From positions 1 through 40,696 of the IMG/VR virus record IMGVR_UViG_3300034073_001280: a DNA stretch of 40,696 bases. The stretch is one strand, 5' to 3'. Source of the stretch: a virus. Made by a program: the position numbers and the translations under genes. Below the pieces are notes generated by a model, which was not told the origin of the DNA, did no database searches, and worked only from the letters and a program-made list of their open reading frames with translations. This document shows positions 23,377-30,801 of the stretch, piece by piece (position 1 is the stretch's first letter; each line of letters starts with the position of its first letter).

Positions 23377-23526
23377 TCAGTCTCTCACAACCTGCAAAAT
23401 CATTGACACACCTTGACAGAGAATATTGACTTCCATAGGCGTCAATTCACTGAACTTCTTTTGTACCCCAAACTTAGCCGCAACTGCATCGTAAAAACGT
23501 TCAACGTCTGATTTATTGTCACTCAT
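23377..23526 (-). CDS. Hypothetical protein, 49 aa
   Basis: The ATG at 23526 overlaps the end of the HU gene. The product begins MSDNKSDVERFYDAVAAKFG and is amphipathic and helical. Real status rests on tight packing and coupling. Confidence 0.62.
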   Translation of the reverse strand: MSDNKSDVERFYDAVAAKFGVQKKFSELTPMEVNILCQGVSMILQVVRD

Positions 23527-23839
23527 GACTCTTCCTTTCACTGAATTTAGCCTTTAGATTTTCTTGAAACGCAGGACTAACCACGAACTTCATAGTCATC
23601 CCAGCAGGGACTTCATAATCCTTTCCTGTAAGCCCAGAAGTCATAACCCTTGGCTTGCTGTACTTAGGGGCGAATGAACCAAAGCCTGTAAGGGTTACTT
23701 GAGTGCCTTCAAGCATCAACCCTTCGATAGTCCTTTGGAAGATATCCAAGAAATCTTGGCACTCGTAAATGGTGTACATCTTATCAGAAGTCTCAGACAT
23801 TGCTCGTGCAAGGTCTTTAGCGTAGATTTTGTTGGTCAC
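23519..23839 (-). CDS. HU/IHF-family DNA-bending protein
   Basis: A nucleoid-type protein of 106 aa that bends DNA as a dimer. The central VTLTGFGSFAPKYSKPRV matches the family's rGFGtF-x-R pattern. TSGLTGKDYEVPAGMTMKFV then matches the nP-x-TGe-x-i-x-ip arm region, although the arm Pro is missing. GTG start 23839 overlaps the upstream stop (GTGA) with AAAGGAG before it. It probably assists replication, transcription control or packaging. Confidence 0.85.
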   Translation of the reverse strand: MTNKIYAKDLARAMSETSDKMYTIYECQDFLDIFQRTIEGLMLEGTQVTLTGFGSFAPKYSKPRVMTSGLTGKDYEVPAGMTMKFVVSPAFQENLKAKFSERKSHE

Positions 23840-24177
23840 TCAGTCACTCCTTTGCTATTATTCACGTAATCTCCTGAATCAATCACTTCAATTGCACCAT
23901 CATTCCCTTTAAGTTGCTCTTCAAAACTTGCAAAAGTACTAGCCATAATAGCACTCATTCTCTCTGAACTCTTATACAGAGTGTAAGTGCTTCCAGAATC
24001 TTGCAAGGATTCGTAATGCTCCCCCTTGTCTTCAAAGGTAACAATCCCCGAAGAGAGCTTCCAAGAAGCACCATAGAGATAACTTCCAGACCAGCCTGCT
24101 AGAACTTTATAGATTGTTCCATATTTCTCGGATTGAATCTTAACGATAACCCATGAATCAGGTATGTATTCGCTCAT
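23836..24177 (-). CDS. Hypothetical protein, 113 aa
   Basis: Ser/Gly/Tyr-rich and beta-like in the first two thirds (VLAGWSGSYLYGASWKLSSG), with a helical end. Overlaps both neighbours by 4 bp. Not recognised. Confidence 0.7.
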   Translation of the reverse strand: MSEYIPDSWVIVKIQSEKYGTIYKVLAGWSGSYLYGASWKLSSGIVTFEDKGEHYESLQDSGSTYTLYKSSERMSAIMASTFASFEEQLKGNDGAIEVIDSGDYVNNSKGVTE

Positions 24178-24422
24178 GATTTCACCAATGGATTACGGTG
24201 CGAATTACTTCCACCTTCTTGAAAAGACTCCTCAAGTTCCTTCATGGCTTGCTCAAAGGCTTCCCAGTCGATTTCTTCAACTTGTACTTCATCCCACTGT
24301 GAAGGCCAGTAGGTTCCTAAGTCGCTATCAACGTAAGCTGGCATGTAATGCTCTCTAGATACGTTTGTTTTTACAAAAGTATCTTTCTTCCCTCGGAAGA
24401 ATTCTAGGATGTTTGTTAGCAT
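24174..24422 (-). CDS. Hypothetical protein, 82 aa
   Basis: Start ATG 24422, with AAAAGGAC upstream, at the stop of the phosphoesterase gene. The C-terminal half is strongly acidic and helical (WEAFEQAMKELEESFQEG). Not recognised. Confidence 0.67.
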   Translation of the reverse strand: MLTNILEFFRGKKDTFVKTNVSREHYMPAYVDSDLGTYWPSQWDEVQVEEIDWEAFEQAMKELEESFQEGGSNSHRNPLVKS

Positions 24423-24423
24423 G

Positions 24424-25002
24424 TTAGTCCTTTTCAACAATTCGGTGATGATCTACAGTTTTAATCTGTCGGTTGCTCATGTACTCTATGATATCTTCTT
24501 CCGAGAAGAACTTGTGTTCACCGTATAAATTATACGCGCTATCAATTCCTACGTCAAGGATTTTCCCTTGCTCGACTTTATATGACCCGTGAGAATGGCC
24601 GTGGAGGTGCCAAGCACCATAACCTACTTTGTGCCATGACGCAATAGGAAAGTGAAACAAACACGCAGGTGTTTCACCAATCTTGATTTCTTCGTAATGA
24701 TACCAATTTTGAATCAATCCGTCTTTCTTCAAAGCATCCAAAACCTTTGTACGATCATGATTACCCTTGATGAAGAACTTCTGACCCGGTAGTTTCTTTA
24801 CAAGTGCAGCAATTTCTTCGTACCTGGACAGAAAAGTAAAATCACCTAAATGCCATACCTTATCAGATTTCGTGCAAGTATTATTCCAAATGTCAATCAA
24901 CCACTCTTCGTGTTGCTCTTGCTGGACTACCTTGTGTCGATCTGTGAACTTGCAAATGTTCTTATGGTAAAAGTGCAAATCCGAGGTCATATAGGTTGTC
25001 AC
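24424..25002 (-). CDS. Metallophosphoesterase, candidate RNA 3'-end phosphatase
   Basis: A calcineurin-like enzyme with complete motifs: D8-x-H10 (TSDLH), G53-D54, GNHD 80-83, H117 and G135-H-S-H138. I chose the GTG start at 25002 with AAGGAG 6 nt upstream (192 aa). The protein would otherwise begin in the RNA ligase gene. Directly downstream of a polynucleotide kinase and RNA ligase, it occupies the role that the metallophosphoesterase domain has in bacterial Pnkp, removing 2',3'-cyclic or 3'-phosphates. This specific role is inference; the fold is clear. Confidence 0.87.
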   Translation of the reverse strand: MTTYMTSDLHFYHKNICKFTDRHKVVQQEQHEEWLIDIWNNTCTKSDKVWHLGDFTFLSRYEEIAALVKKLPGQKFFIKGNHDRTKVLDALKKDGLIQNWYHYEEIKIGETPACLFHFPIASWHKVGYGAWHLHGHSHGSYKVEQGKILDVGIDSAYNLYGEHKFFSEEDIIEYMSNRQIKTVDHHRIVEKD

Positions 25003-25012
25003 ATTGTACTCC

Positions 25013-25870
25013 TTAATTAACAATAGCCTCAAGAAACTTTCGTCGTTCTTGGTCGTTCATTTCAATCCATTCTTCCTTGCTAAACATAACAGTAATAATT
25101 TCAGGAAGGTGTTTCCACATTTCAGGAAGTGATTCTATCACGGTCTTAGGTAACTTGTACATTGTATCTACGTTGTTTTTGGACATTCGCATTAGTTTTT
25201 TCTTGCCTAAGTAATAAGGAGTCTTCAATTTGAACGCTTTACTATAATCACCTTCGGCATACATCATGAAACCTTCTCCCTTGTCGTTCGCTGCAACTTG
25301 AAGTGCCTCATCTCGCGTCATAAAATCAGAAAGACCTGCCCAAGCAAGAATTTCTCCGCTTGACTTATCCCGGCAACCTAACCACTCAGCACGGAACTTA
25401 CCCTCGTCTACAATGTGAGGATCATCTTCGTGGATAATTTCATAGAAATCTGTAACAGAAGAATCATAAACATCTGGATCAGAACAAGGCATCAAACTCT
25501 TAGCCATTACTACGAATTCAGACTTAGTGCTTCCAGTTGTGCTGACTACGATTTCACCTTCATGTTTAGATACACAAGCAAGGAAGCCGTTGTACTTCTT
25601 AGCAATCTGAACTTTCGTATCAGGTTGTAGTTCTCGACCCCAATTGTTCTCTAGATAGTTGAAACTCTTAGTCGGAGCAGCAACTACAATCTCTCCTGTG
25701 GTGTTGTCATATGTGTGACCTCTGCACTCCGATAGCAACGGATTGGTGTCCCAAAGATAATCAAACATTACACGTTTGGCGTACTTAAAAGTAGACAAGT
25801 TCCCATTGACAGAAACAGTCGCAAGTTTCTGATTTACAAGATCAAGCATTTGTTCATAGGTATTCAGCAT
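25013..25870 (-). CDS. RNA ligase (T4 Rnl1-like nucleotidyltransferase)
   Basis: An ATP-dependent ligase that joins RNA 5'-phosphate and 3'-OH ends through an enzyme-AMP intermediate. Motif I is K92-Y-N-G95, with the ECRG segment (48-51) before it as in Rnl1. Motif IIIa is F142-Y-E144, motif IV E199-G-F and motif V K214-L-K216. It is 285 aa, shorter than T4 Rnl1 (374), so the C-terminal tRNA-specificity domain is reduced. Eight bp separate it from the kinase gene, and the phosphoesterase gene follows. Confidence 0.86.
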   Translation of the reverse strand: MLNTYEQMLDLVNQKLATVSVNGNLSTFKYAKRVMFDYLWDTNPLLSECRGHTYDNTTGEIVVAAPTKSFNYLENNWGRELQPDTKVQIAKKYNGFLACVSKHEGEIVVSTTGSTKSEFVVMAKSLMPCSDPDVYDSSVTDFYEIIHEDDPHIVDEGKFRAEWLGCRDKSSGEILAWAGLSDFMTRDEALQVAANDKGEGFMMYAEGDYSKAFKLKTPYYLGKKKLMRMSKNNVDTMYKLPKTVIESLPEMWKHLPEIITVMFSKEEWIEMNDQERRKFLEAIVN

Positions 25871-25878
25871 ATCTTCCT

Positions 25879-26274
25879 TTACAGCTTGAAACTAAAGCGT
25901 TTCTTCATTTGTTGAATCTTTTCTTCTGGAACATTATGAATGTTCTCCCCACCATGACGGTTCTCGACAATCAAACTAATAAACTTAGCCTTGCATTCTT
26001 CTGCAATCTTACGGTACGTCTCAACTTCTTGTTCTGTGGTGCTGGTGTTGGATACAGCAAGATTATATCCACGACCGAGGAGAACCCTGGTACGGTCTTG
26101 ACACCAAGCATGTGCATCCTTCAGTTTGTAAGGGTTGAAAATATAAACCCCGTCATTCACAAAATATTCGTCAGCTTCAATGCAGTCGTCAACAACCTGA
26201 TTAGCGAAAAGAATCCGGGCAAGGCTGCTCTTACCGGAACCTGGAATACCTCGAATCAAATACAGTGTAGGCAT
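25879..26274 (-). CDS. Polynucleotide 5'-kinase (P-loop, kinase domain only)
   Basis: The protein is 131 aa. Walker A is GIPGSGKSS (Lys15, Ser16). The general base candidate is Asp35 in EADEYF, at the same position numbers as T4 Pnkp. Arg106 lies in ENRHGG, followed by the family's HNVPEEKIQQM. T4 Pnkp carries an added 3'-phosphatase domain; here it is absent, and a separate phosphoesterase gene lies two genes downstream. It probably phosphorylates 5'-OH RNA ends (for example cleaved tRNA) for sealing by the adjacent ligase. Substrate is inferred. Confidence 0.85.
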   Translation of the reverse strand: MPTLYLIRGIPGSGKSSLARILFANQVVDDCIEADEYFVNDGVYIFNPYKLKDAHAWCQDRTRVLLGRGYNLAVSNTSTTEQEVETYRKIAEECKAKFISLIVENRHGGENIHNVPEEKIQQMKKRFSFKL

Positions 26275-26278
26275 AATT

Positions 26279-26695
26279 TCACTCCTTAAATTGAACCTGT
26301 CTTGTGATTATACCTGCTTGTTTCAGTAAGTCAAGCCCAGAGGTGTCACGGTATGTTTCAAGAAACAGGAATTCGACAATCCCTGCATCAATAATGTCGT
26401 TTGCGCACAACGCGCAGCAACTCAATGTACAGAACATTGTAGCACCAACAGCACTTCCAGAGTTTCGTACAAGACCCATCAGCGCATTCTTTTCTGCGTG
26501 GCGAAGTCGTGGATCGGTGGTTCCATCTGGTAACTCACAAGGGCCATCGATGTGTGCAGGAAAGGCATTATAACCACAAGAAATGATCCGGTTATCCTTG
26601 ACAATCACTGCACCAACCTTAGCACGAGTAGCAGGGCTGCATTCAGCAAATGCTTGAGCGCACTTCATGTAGGCTTTGATGTGCTTGTTCTTCAT
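26279..26695 (-). CDS. dCMP deaminase
   Basis: Converts dCMP to dUMP, feeding ThyX. Zinc-binding motif HAE at 66-68 (RHAEKNAL) and C94-A-L-C97 are in place. The N-terminal CSPATRAKVGAVIV and GYNAFP are typical of ComEB/T4 Cd-type deaminases. It is 138 aa. The start ATG 26695 lies inside the end of the second deaminase gene, a 53-bp overlap in another frame, with GAAGAG upstream. Confidence 0.9.
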   Translation of the reverse strand: MKNKHIKAYMKCAQAFAECSPATRAKVGAVIVKDNRIISCGYNAFPAHIDGPCELPDGTTDPRLRHAEKNALMGLVRNSGSAVGATMFCTLSCCALCANDIIDAGIVEFLFLETYRDTSGLDLLKQAGIITRQVQFKE

Positions 26696-27026
26696 ACTCT
26701 TCGATCCCTTCTTCAGTCGTATATCTTACAATCTTCACTCCATAGCTCTTGATAATACTCTGACAAGTCCTACAAGGCTTTGCAAGCTTCGGTCTACCTT
26801 CGCTATCAAAACGCTGTACAAGAATACTGTGCACTTCTTTCGACTTACTCTGCAACAAGGCTTCAAGTTCACTATGCTTCCAAATCTTCTCCGAGGACTC
26901 TCCTACGAGTTCTGCATGAAACTTCATCAAAGGATGACTTCGGAAGTAATCATTCATCCCTGTAGCAATAGCCCTCCCTCTTTTATCAAAGGTCGTGCTG
27001 AAAATTGTATAGCGTTTACGACTCAT
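26643..27026 (-). CDS. Second cytidine-deaminase-fold protein
   Basis: 127 aa. The zinc signature is H51-S-E53 (KHSELEAL, with Ser instead of Ala) and P84-C-R-T-C88 (AKPCRTCQ), in the order expected for the deaminase fold. The N-terminal strand region reads RYTIFSTTFDKRGRAIATG. Substrate unknown; it could act on a free nucleotide, a nucleoside or nucleic acid. It overlaps dCMP deaminase, so the pair is co-expressed, but the two are not close copies. Confidence 0.8.
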   Translation of the reverse strand: MSRKRYTIFSTTFDKRGRAIATGMNDYFRSHPLMKFHAELVGESSEKIWKHSELEALLQSKSKEVHSILVQRFDSEGRPKLAKPCRTCQSIIKSYGVKIVRYTTEEGIEEYEEQAHQSLHEVRSSIC

Positions 27027-27179
27027 CTAGTCCTCTGTCAGAATTCTATTTATGCAAGGCAAAGAATACATCTTCACCTTCTCCAGCATTTCAAAATGCT
27101 TTCGTGCGTTCTCTTCGTGATTAAAGTACTTATGACCCCAGTCGAATCCACTTGCGTCTATTAGATAAACAACCCACAT
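27027..27179 (-). CDS. Hypothetical protein, 50 aa
   Basis: Start ATG 27179, stop TAG abutting the next ATG (TAGATG). The product begins MWVVYLIDASGFDWGHKYFN. Short, but exactly bounded by its neighbours. Not recognised. Confidence 0.63.
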   Translation of the reverse strand: MWVVYLIDASGFDWGHKYFNHEENARKHFEMLEKVKMYSLPCINRILTED

Positions 27180-27181
27180 GG

Positions 27182-27394
27182 TTAGTCCTTTACAATCAAA
27201 TTAAGACTACTAACCTCTTTAGCAAGCAAGGAATTAATCTCTCGCTGCATTCCATTCAAATACACCTGAGCATTCTGAAATGCTACCACATCATCTTGCC
27301 AAATTAGCATTTTCTCTACAAGGTTTCCAAGATGAATCACCCTCCAAACCAGAAGGGCAATCAAGACACCTTGAATGATTAGGATTATTTCCAT
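27182..27394 (-). CDS. Small membrane-anchored protein, 70 aa
   Basis: An N-terminal hydrophobic helix (about 3-20) is followed by a helical region of mixed charge to the C-terminus. The start ATG lies just after the repeated structured leader at about 27400-27480. Function unknown. Confidence 0.68.
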   Translation of the reverse strand: MEIILIIQGVLIALLVWRVIHLGNLVEKMLIWQDDVVAFQNAQVYLNGMQREINSLLAKEVSSLNLIVKD

Positions 27395-27399
27395 TTAAA

Positions 27400-27480
27400 C
27401 CGCCTACAATCAATTATCTATGCCTCAGGCTACCTACCCCTTACTTCAGCATTTAAACCACCTTCTAGGGGCCATTAGGG
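27400..27480 (-). repeat. Structured leader element, second copy of 19-bp core
   Basis: The minus strand contains taaggggtaggtagcctga (27443-27425), identical to 33479-33497 on the plus strand. In both copies it is preceded by CCTAGAAG 17-18 nt upstream and it lies ahead of a downstream gene in the sense orientation. It is the 100-bp gap between the genes ending at 27495 and starting at 27394. Confidence 0.7.
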
Positions 27481-27494
27481 GCCTTCCCGAGCCT

Positions 27495-27839
27495 TTAACC
27501 CCGAGCAGCAATCTTATGCTTCAAGCGATATTGCAGAGCAGAGAGCTTTTTGAGTTTTGCTTTGATTTCCCGGTGCTCTCGGAAAAGCATATTCCGCATT
27601 TCATCCCCTACAGGATAGCTCAAGGCTTCTTCCTTGAACTCCTTGCGTACTTGTTCATGCGTTCGGATGTACTGAGCCATCATGTGTTGAAGCATTTGGA
27701 TTTCTGCTTGTGATAGGTATGGTGACTCTCCATCATGATACTTATGAAATTCTCCGTCATAGGGTACATTCCAAGAAAAACCCTCTTGAAGATTAGCTGT
27801 ACTAGAAGAGTCAAAAAGACCACTGATAAATTTGAACAT
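27495..27839 (-). CDS. Hypothetical protein with C-terminal coiled coil, 114 aa
   Basis: The C-terminal half is Lys/Arg/Glu-rich and helical (FREHREIKAKLKKLSALQYR). The N-terminal half contains no recognisable motif. It follows the PcfJ-like gene and ends at the structured leader. Confidence 0.7.
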   Translation of the reverse strand: MFKFISGLFDSSSTANLQEGFSWNVPYDGEFHKYHDGESPYLSQAEIQMLQHMMAQYIRTHEQVRKEFKEEALSYPVGDEMRNMLFREHREIKAKLKKLSALQYRLKHKIAARG

Positions 27840-27872
27840 AATTTACTCCTTTAAAATTTAAACAACTGAACT

Positions 27873-29090
27873 TTAAGCAGATTCTAACTCTCTGTCAATA
27901 ACTTTTTCTTTGTTCTTTTTGTTAAGCATCTCAACAACACTCTTAGCAGCAGCCTTCAAATCTTCATCCTCTACTGCTGCATTACAGAATCCATAGTGCT
28001 GTTGAAGGTTGTACTTGTCTTTACTCATTGCAATGACGTAATTCTCGCACTGTACTGCAATTCCAAGTGTAGTCTCAACACTGCCTTTGGTCAAGTGCCA
28101 TACAAGATATTCACCCTTTGCACACATTCTAGCATAACTACCTACGCAATGATGCATCTTGGAACCTTCCTCTTGAACTTGCTGCATGTTCACCAATGGA
28201 ACAGCTACAACACCAGAATCGAACTCCATAACCTCTAAACCTTTGTGTAACTCCCTGAAGTCAACCTTCAAGAGTTTAGCGTATTCAGCATTGCGCTCTG
28301 CTTGTCGGCGGTTAGCAATCTCTTGTTGCATCCGAGAAAGACGGTCATGCTCTTCCTTCATTCTGCGTTTACTCCAGTTAGGGTTGAAAGTCTCTCCAGC
28401 ACCGATGCACATTCGTTGGGTATCAATATAGATACTAGCTTCTCTTTGAATATTATAGTCCTTGGAGTAATTCTTCAAAGGAATATCTTGAGTACGAATA
28501 AGCCATGAATAGACTTCAGGCGTGAAATGCGTCCTACTTTTTAGAATTGTACTGGGCACAACATTCCAATCTACAGGCGTCAATCGGGCATTACTCTTCA
28601 TGAACAATAATCGGTTGCGGCTGTAACTGTTCTTGCATAACTTCTTCCACGTAGTTTCCCCGAGAGTTTTCTTTAGTTCCTGTGGGGATTTCTTGAAATA
28701 AGCAACAATAGGAATAATATTAGCAATACCGTCCTTTCTACACTGCTGTAGAAGCTCTTCAGTTTCTAGGTACTCAAACCTTTGCCCCATAGGTGTCCAT
28801 GACGTTGTGCGACAAAGTCTGTACCACTCGGGAAACTGCTTGTAGACTTCGTTATAAACAATACCACGAGCAACCCTCACTACATTAGTAGCACGGATAC
28901 CGTGTTGTTCATTAAACTTCTTAGCTTCTTCTTTGAGATAGCGTTTGTTATTTCCGAGGAGATTCTTAGCTGCACTTTTCGGAGGGTTGTTGACAGCAAA
29001 AGAATGAATTTTTTCGCCCCTGTAGTTCCACAAGGTAATAATGGGGACAGCAGATCGTACTTCCCAAGTAAAGCTAATCGGTTTCTTCAT
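27873..29090 (-). CDS. PcfJ-like protein
   Basis: At 405 aa the C-terminal part contains the family pattern EEGSKMHHCVGSYARMCAKG, then YLVWHL and a TTLGIAV strand. A charged helical stretch (about 240-280) precedes it. PcfJ-domain proteins occur in conjugative plasmids and many phages; biochemical function is not established to my knowledge. It is one of the largest unknowns of the leftward block and is expressed near the start of the transcript, implying an early role. Confidence 0.78.
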   Translation of the reverse strand: MKKPISFTWEVRSAVPIITLWNYRGEKIHSFAVNNPPKSAAKNLLGNNKRYLKEEAKKFNEQHGIRATNVVRVARGIVYNEVYKQFPEWYRLCRTTSWTPMGQRFEYLETEELLQQCRKDGIANIIPIVAYFKKSPQELKKTLGETTWKKLCKNSYSRNRLLFMKSNARLTPVDWNVVPSTILKSRTHFTPEVYSWLIRTQDIPLKNYSKDYNIQREASIYIDTQRMCIGAGETFNPNWSKRRMKEEHDRLSRMQQEIANRRQAERNAEYAKLLKVDFRELHKGLEVMEFDSGVVAVPLVNMQQVQEEGSKMHHCVGSYARMCAKGEYLVWHLTKGSVETTLGIAVQCENYVIAMSKDKYNLQQHYGFCNAAVEDEDLKAAAKSVVEMLNKKNKEKVIDRELESA

Positions 29091-29106
29091 ATACCCCCTT
29101 TAAGAT

Positions 29107-29337
29107 TTAAACCGCCACAGGACACACAGCATAACACCCACTAGGATTTGCTTCAAGCATTTTCTTCAGGTCTTCCTCAGCAGATGCTTTTGTTGCGTAA
29201 GAGCTACGAATATTGCATTGCTGACCTGTGAAGGTGTCATGCGCACTGTAGCTTTGGTGAACACCTGCTTGTGGGTTGCTATCAAAATATAGATACCAGA
29301 CTTCTTGTGAGGCGTTCTTTACGATAATGTAGTTCAT
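29107..29337 (-). CDS. Hypothetical protein, 76 aa
   Basis: A beta-rich, Ser/Tyr-containing protein with three Cys, start ATG 29337 at the end of the preceding gap. It begins MNYIIVKNASQEVWYLYFDS. Not recognised. Confidence 0.66.
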   Translation of the reverse strand: MNYIIVKNASQEVWYLYFDSNPQAGVHQSYSAHDTFTGQQCNIRSSYATKASAEEDLKKMLEANPSGCYAVCPVAV

Positions 29338-29346
29338 GTGTTTTCC

Positions 29347-29796
29347 TTAATCAAACTCACGATTATAAAACTCCTGTGCAAACACAGATGTACTTTCATC
29401 AATCTTCATACCCAAAGCCTTCAGCATCTTATTCTTTACTGTAGAGTTAGGAAGACGAATGCAATCAGGAGGATTGAATCCTAGCATGATTCCTACTTCT
29501 GCCACAGCACCACTACGACAAAGACCAGCAAAGCAATGCACAATTACATTCATGTGTTGCTCTTTTGCACGTTGCAGTGCATTAGCAATCTCTTGTGCTT
29601 GTAAGTCCGTACAAGCTGTAGGGCCGTCCAGAACATCATCGAACTTAAACTGCAGAACTTCTTTGAACTTGTACTTTGGTGTCGGGAAAGTGTCAAAGAA
29701 ATCCACAATTTGAATTAACATGGAGTTTTCACCAGCGTCTGCATGGTGACCAGTGATGATATTAAATCTACTAGCGTTTTGAATAAAGTTGTTCAT
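29347..29796 (-). CDS. Cys-based protein phosphatase-like (dual-specificity/PTP fold)
   Basis: The signature H87-C88-F-A-G-L-C-R94-S95 (VIVHCFAGLCRSGAVAE) is the C-x5-R P-loop of tyrosine/dual-specificity phosphatases. An upstream FDDV (about 52-55) could supply the general acid. I chose ATG 29796 (149 aa), preceded by AAAGGTG. It may dephosphorylate a host protein or another phosphoester; the target is unknown. Confidence 0.82.
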   Translation of the reverse strand: MNNFIQNASRFNIITGHHADAGENSMLIQIVDFFDTFPTPKYKFKEVLQFKFDDVLDGPTACTDLQAQEIANALQRAKEQHMNVIVHCFAGLCRSGAVAEVGIMLGFNPPDCIRLPNSTVKNKMLKALGMKIDESTSVFAQEFYNREFD

Positions 29797-29805
29797 ATTC
29801 ACCTT

Positions 29806-30015
29806 TCAAAACAACGCATTCCAGCGTTCATTCTTCATCAGAAATTCCAACTCCTCCGTGTTAGCCATCCGACTAAGCAAAGGCCCAGCTTGGTTGGCTA
29901 GTTCTTGCTCTTCTGGTTGCATTCTAACAAAGGGGTTGTGCTTTGCAAGAGTACGGGAGAATTCGAGAGCATCAGCAAGGGTGATGCGACTAGGTAGGGC
30001 TTGGGATAGGGTCAT
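29806..30015 (-). CDS. Hypothetical protein, 69 aa
   Basis: A helical protein starting directly after the stop of the previous gene (TAAATG). Begins MTLSQALPSRITLADALEFS. Not recognised. Confidence 0.66.
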   Translation of the reverse strand: MTLSQALPSRITLADALEFSRTLAKHNPFVRMQPEEQELANQAGPLLSRMANTEELEFLMKNERWNALF

Positions 30016-30207
30016 TTATTGTTCCAACCCTGTGATGTTTTTCACATCGCTACTCTCAAATTCTTGGACAACCCATTCACCGTAACGACCAGCCTCACGC
30101 AGCTCTTGTACTTTCTTGTCTGCTACTTTCTTATTAGGTGTGACACCAAACACATCCATCCATGTGTAGTGGTCTTCAGTGATCCGAGTGATTGCGTAGA
30201 GCTTCAT
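30016..30207 (-). CDS. Hypothetical protein, 63 aa
   Basis: Start ATG 30207 with AAAGGAATC upstream. It begins MKLYAITRITEDHYTWMDVF. The longer frame of 97 aa would extend across the end of the 55-aa gene and lacks a ribosome site. Confidence 0.66.
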   Translation of the reverse strand: MKLYAITRITEDHYTWMDVFGVTPNKKVADKKVQELREAGRYGEWVVQEFESSDVKNITGLEQ

Positions 30208-30292
30208 AGTGATTCCTTTAAGTTGTTTGTTGCGATTTGTTGAATTATGCACGAAGTTCAGGAGGGCGTCAAGGGGTTTCGCAGAAACTGCG

Positions 30293-30460
30293 CTACAGGC
30301 AAGCGTCAAGAAACTCTTCGTTTAAATAGTTCCTGAGTTTTGTAGCCTTTTGCCTGCCGACTACTGTGCAAAAGATGTGCCTATTCGGTGAGTAAATAAC
30401 CCAAGTTGTTTTTGAATCGTCTTGTTGCTTTAAGCCAACACGCATAAAGTACTTTTTCAT
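30293..30460 (-). CDS. Hypothetical basic protein, 55 aa
   Basis: The ATG at 30460 overlaps the stop of the first leftward gene (TGATG), with GAAAGGG upstream. Begins MKKYFMRVGLKQQDDSKTTW. Lys/Arg-rich; not recognised. Confidence 0.62.
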   Translation of the reverse strand: MKKYFMRVGLKQQDDSKTTWVIYSPNRHIFCTVVGRQKATKLRNYLNEEFLDACL

Positions 30461-30663
30461 CAGAAAGCCCTTTCAGGAAAACGCGCCTCTTGCCAATCCT
30501 TCAGTTGAGTACGAATGTTCTTCCATGTTGTACCTTCAGCAATGCACTTCATGAAACCTTTAATGTCCTGCATAACGAGAATGTCCTTGCATTCTTTGGT
30601 TGGCTTGAGGAGGGTAAACTTGAACGTCTTGCAGGCGTAGATCACGTATTCTTTGTCAGTCAT
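30460..30663 (-). CDS. Hypothetical protein, 67 aa, first gene of leftward block
   Basis: Start ATG 30663 with AAGGAG 6 nt upstream, and about 25 nt behind the predicted promoter at 30692-30721. Small early genes at this position commonly encode host-takeover factors, but no motif supports a specific role. Confidence 0.7.
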   Translation of the reverse strand: MTDKEYVIYACKTFKFTLLKPTKECKDILVMQDIKGFMKCIAEGTTWKNIRTQLKDWQEARFPERAF

Positions 30664-30691
30664 GTTTCACTCCTTGTGTGTTGAAAAACTT

Positions 30692-30721
30692 AGTGTAGCA
30701 TGAACTTGTGAAAGAAGTCAA
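30692..30721 (-). promoter_or_regulatory. Sigma-70 promoter driving the leftward block
   Basis: On the minus strand TTGACT (30721-30716), an 18-nt spacer and TGC-TACACT (-10 at 30697-30692 with TGn extension). The start point would fall about 20 nt before the first ribosome site. Confidence 0.75.
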
Positions 30722-30772
30722 CAAAGGATTTGTGTTGTTTGTTTGGCACAGTTCAATCTCTGAAGATTTCGC

Positions 30773-30801
30773 TTGCAATTCCAGAAAGACTGTGGTAAAA
30801 T
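30773..30801 (+). promoter_or_regulatory. Sigma-70 promoter driving the large non-coding RNA
   Basis: TTGCAA (30773-30778), a 17-nt spacer and TGG-TAAAAT (-10 at 30796-30801, TGn extension). It is divergent from the leftward promoter, about 50 bp between the -35 boxes. Predicted start near 30808. Confidence 0.68.

Noticed and set aside
27400-27480. Rho-independent terminator
   Set aside because: No U-run follows the pairings; the exact 19-bp repeat elsewhere points to a leader or control element instead.
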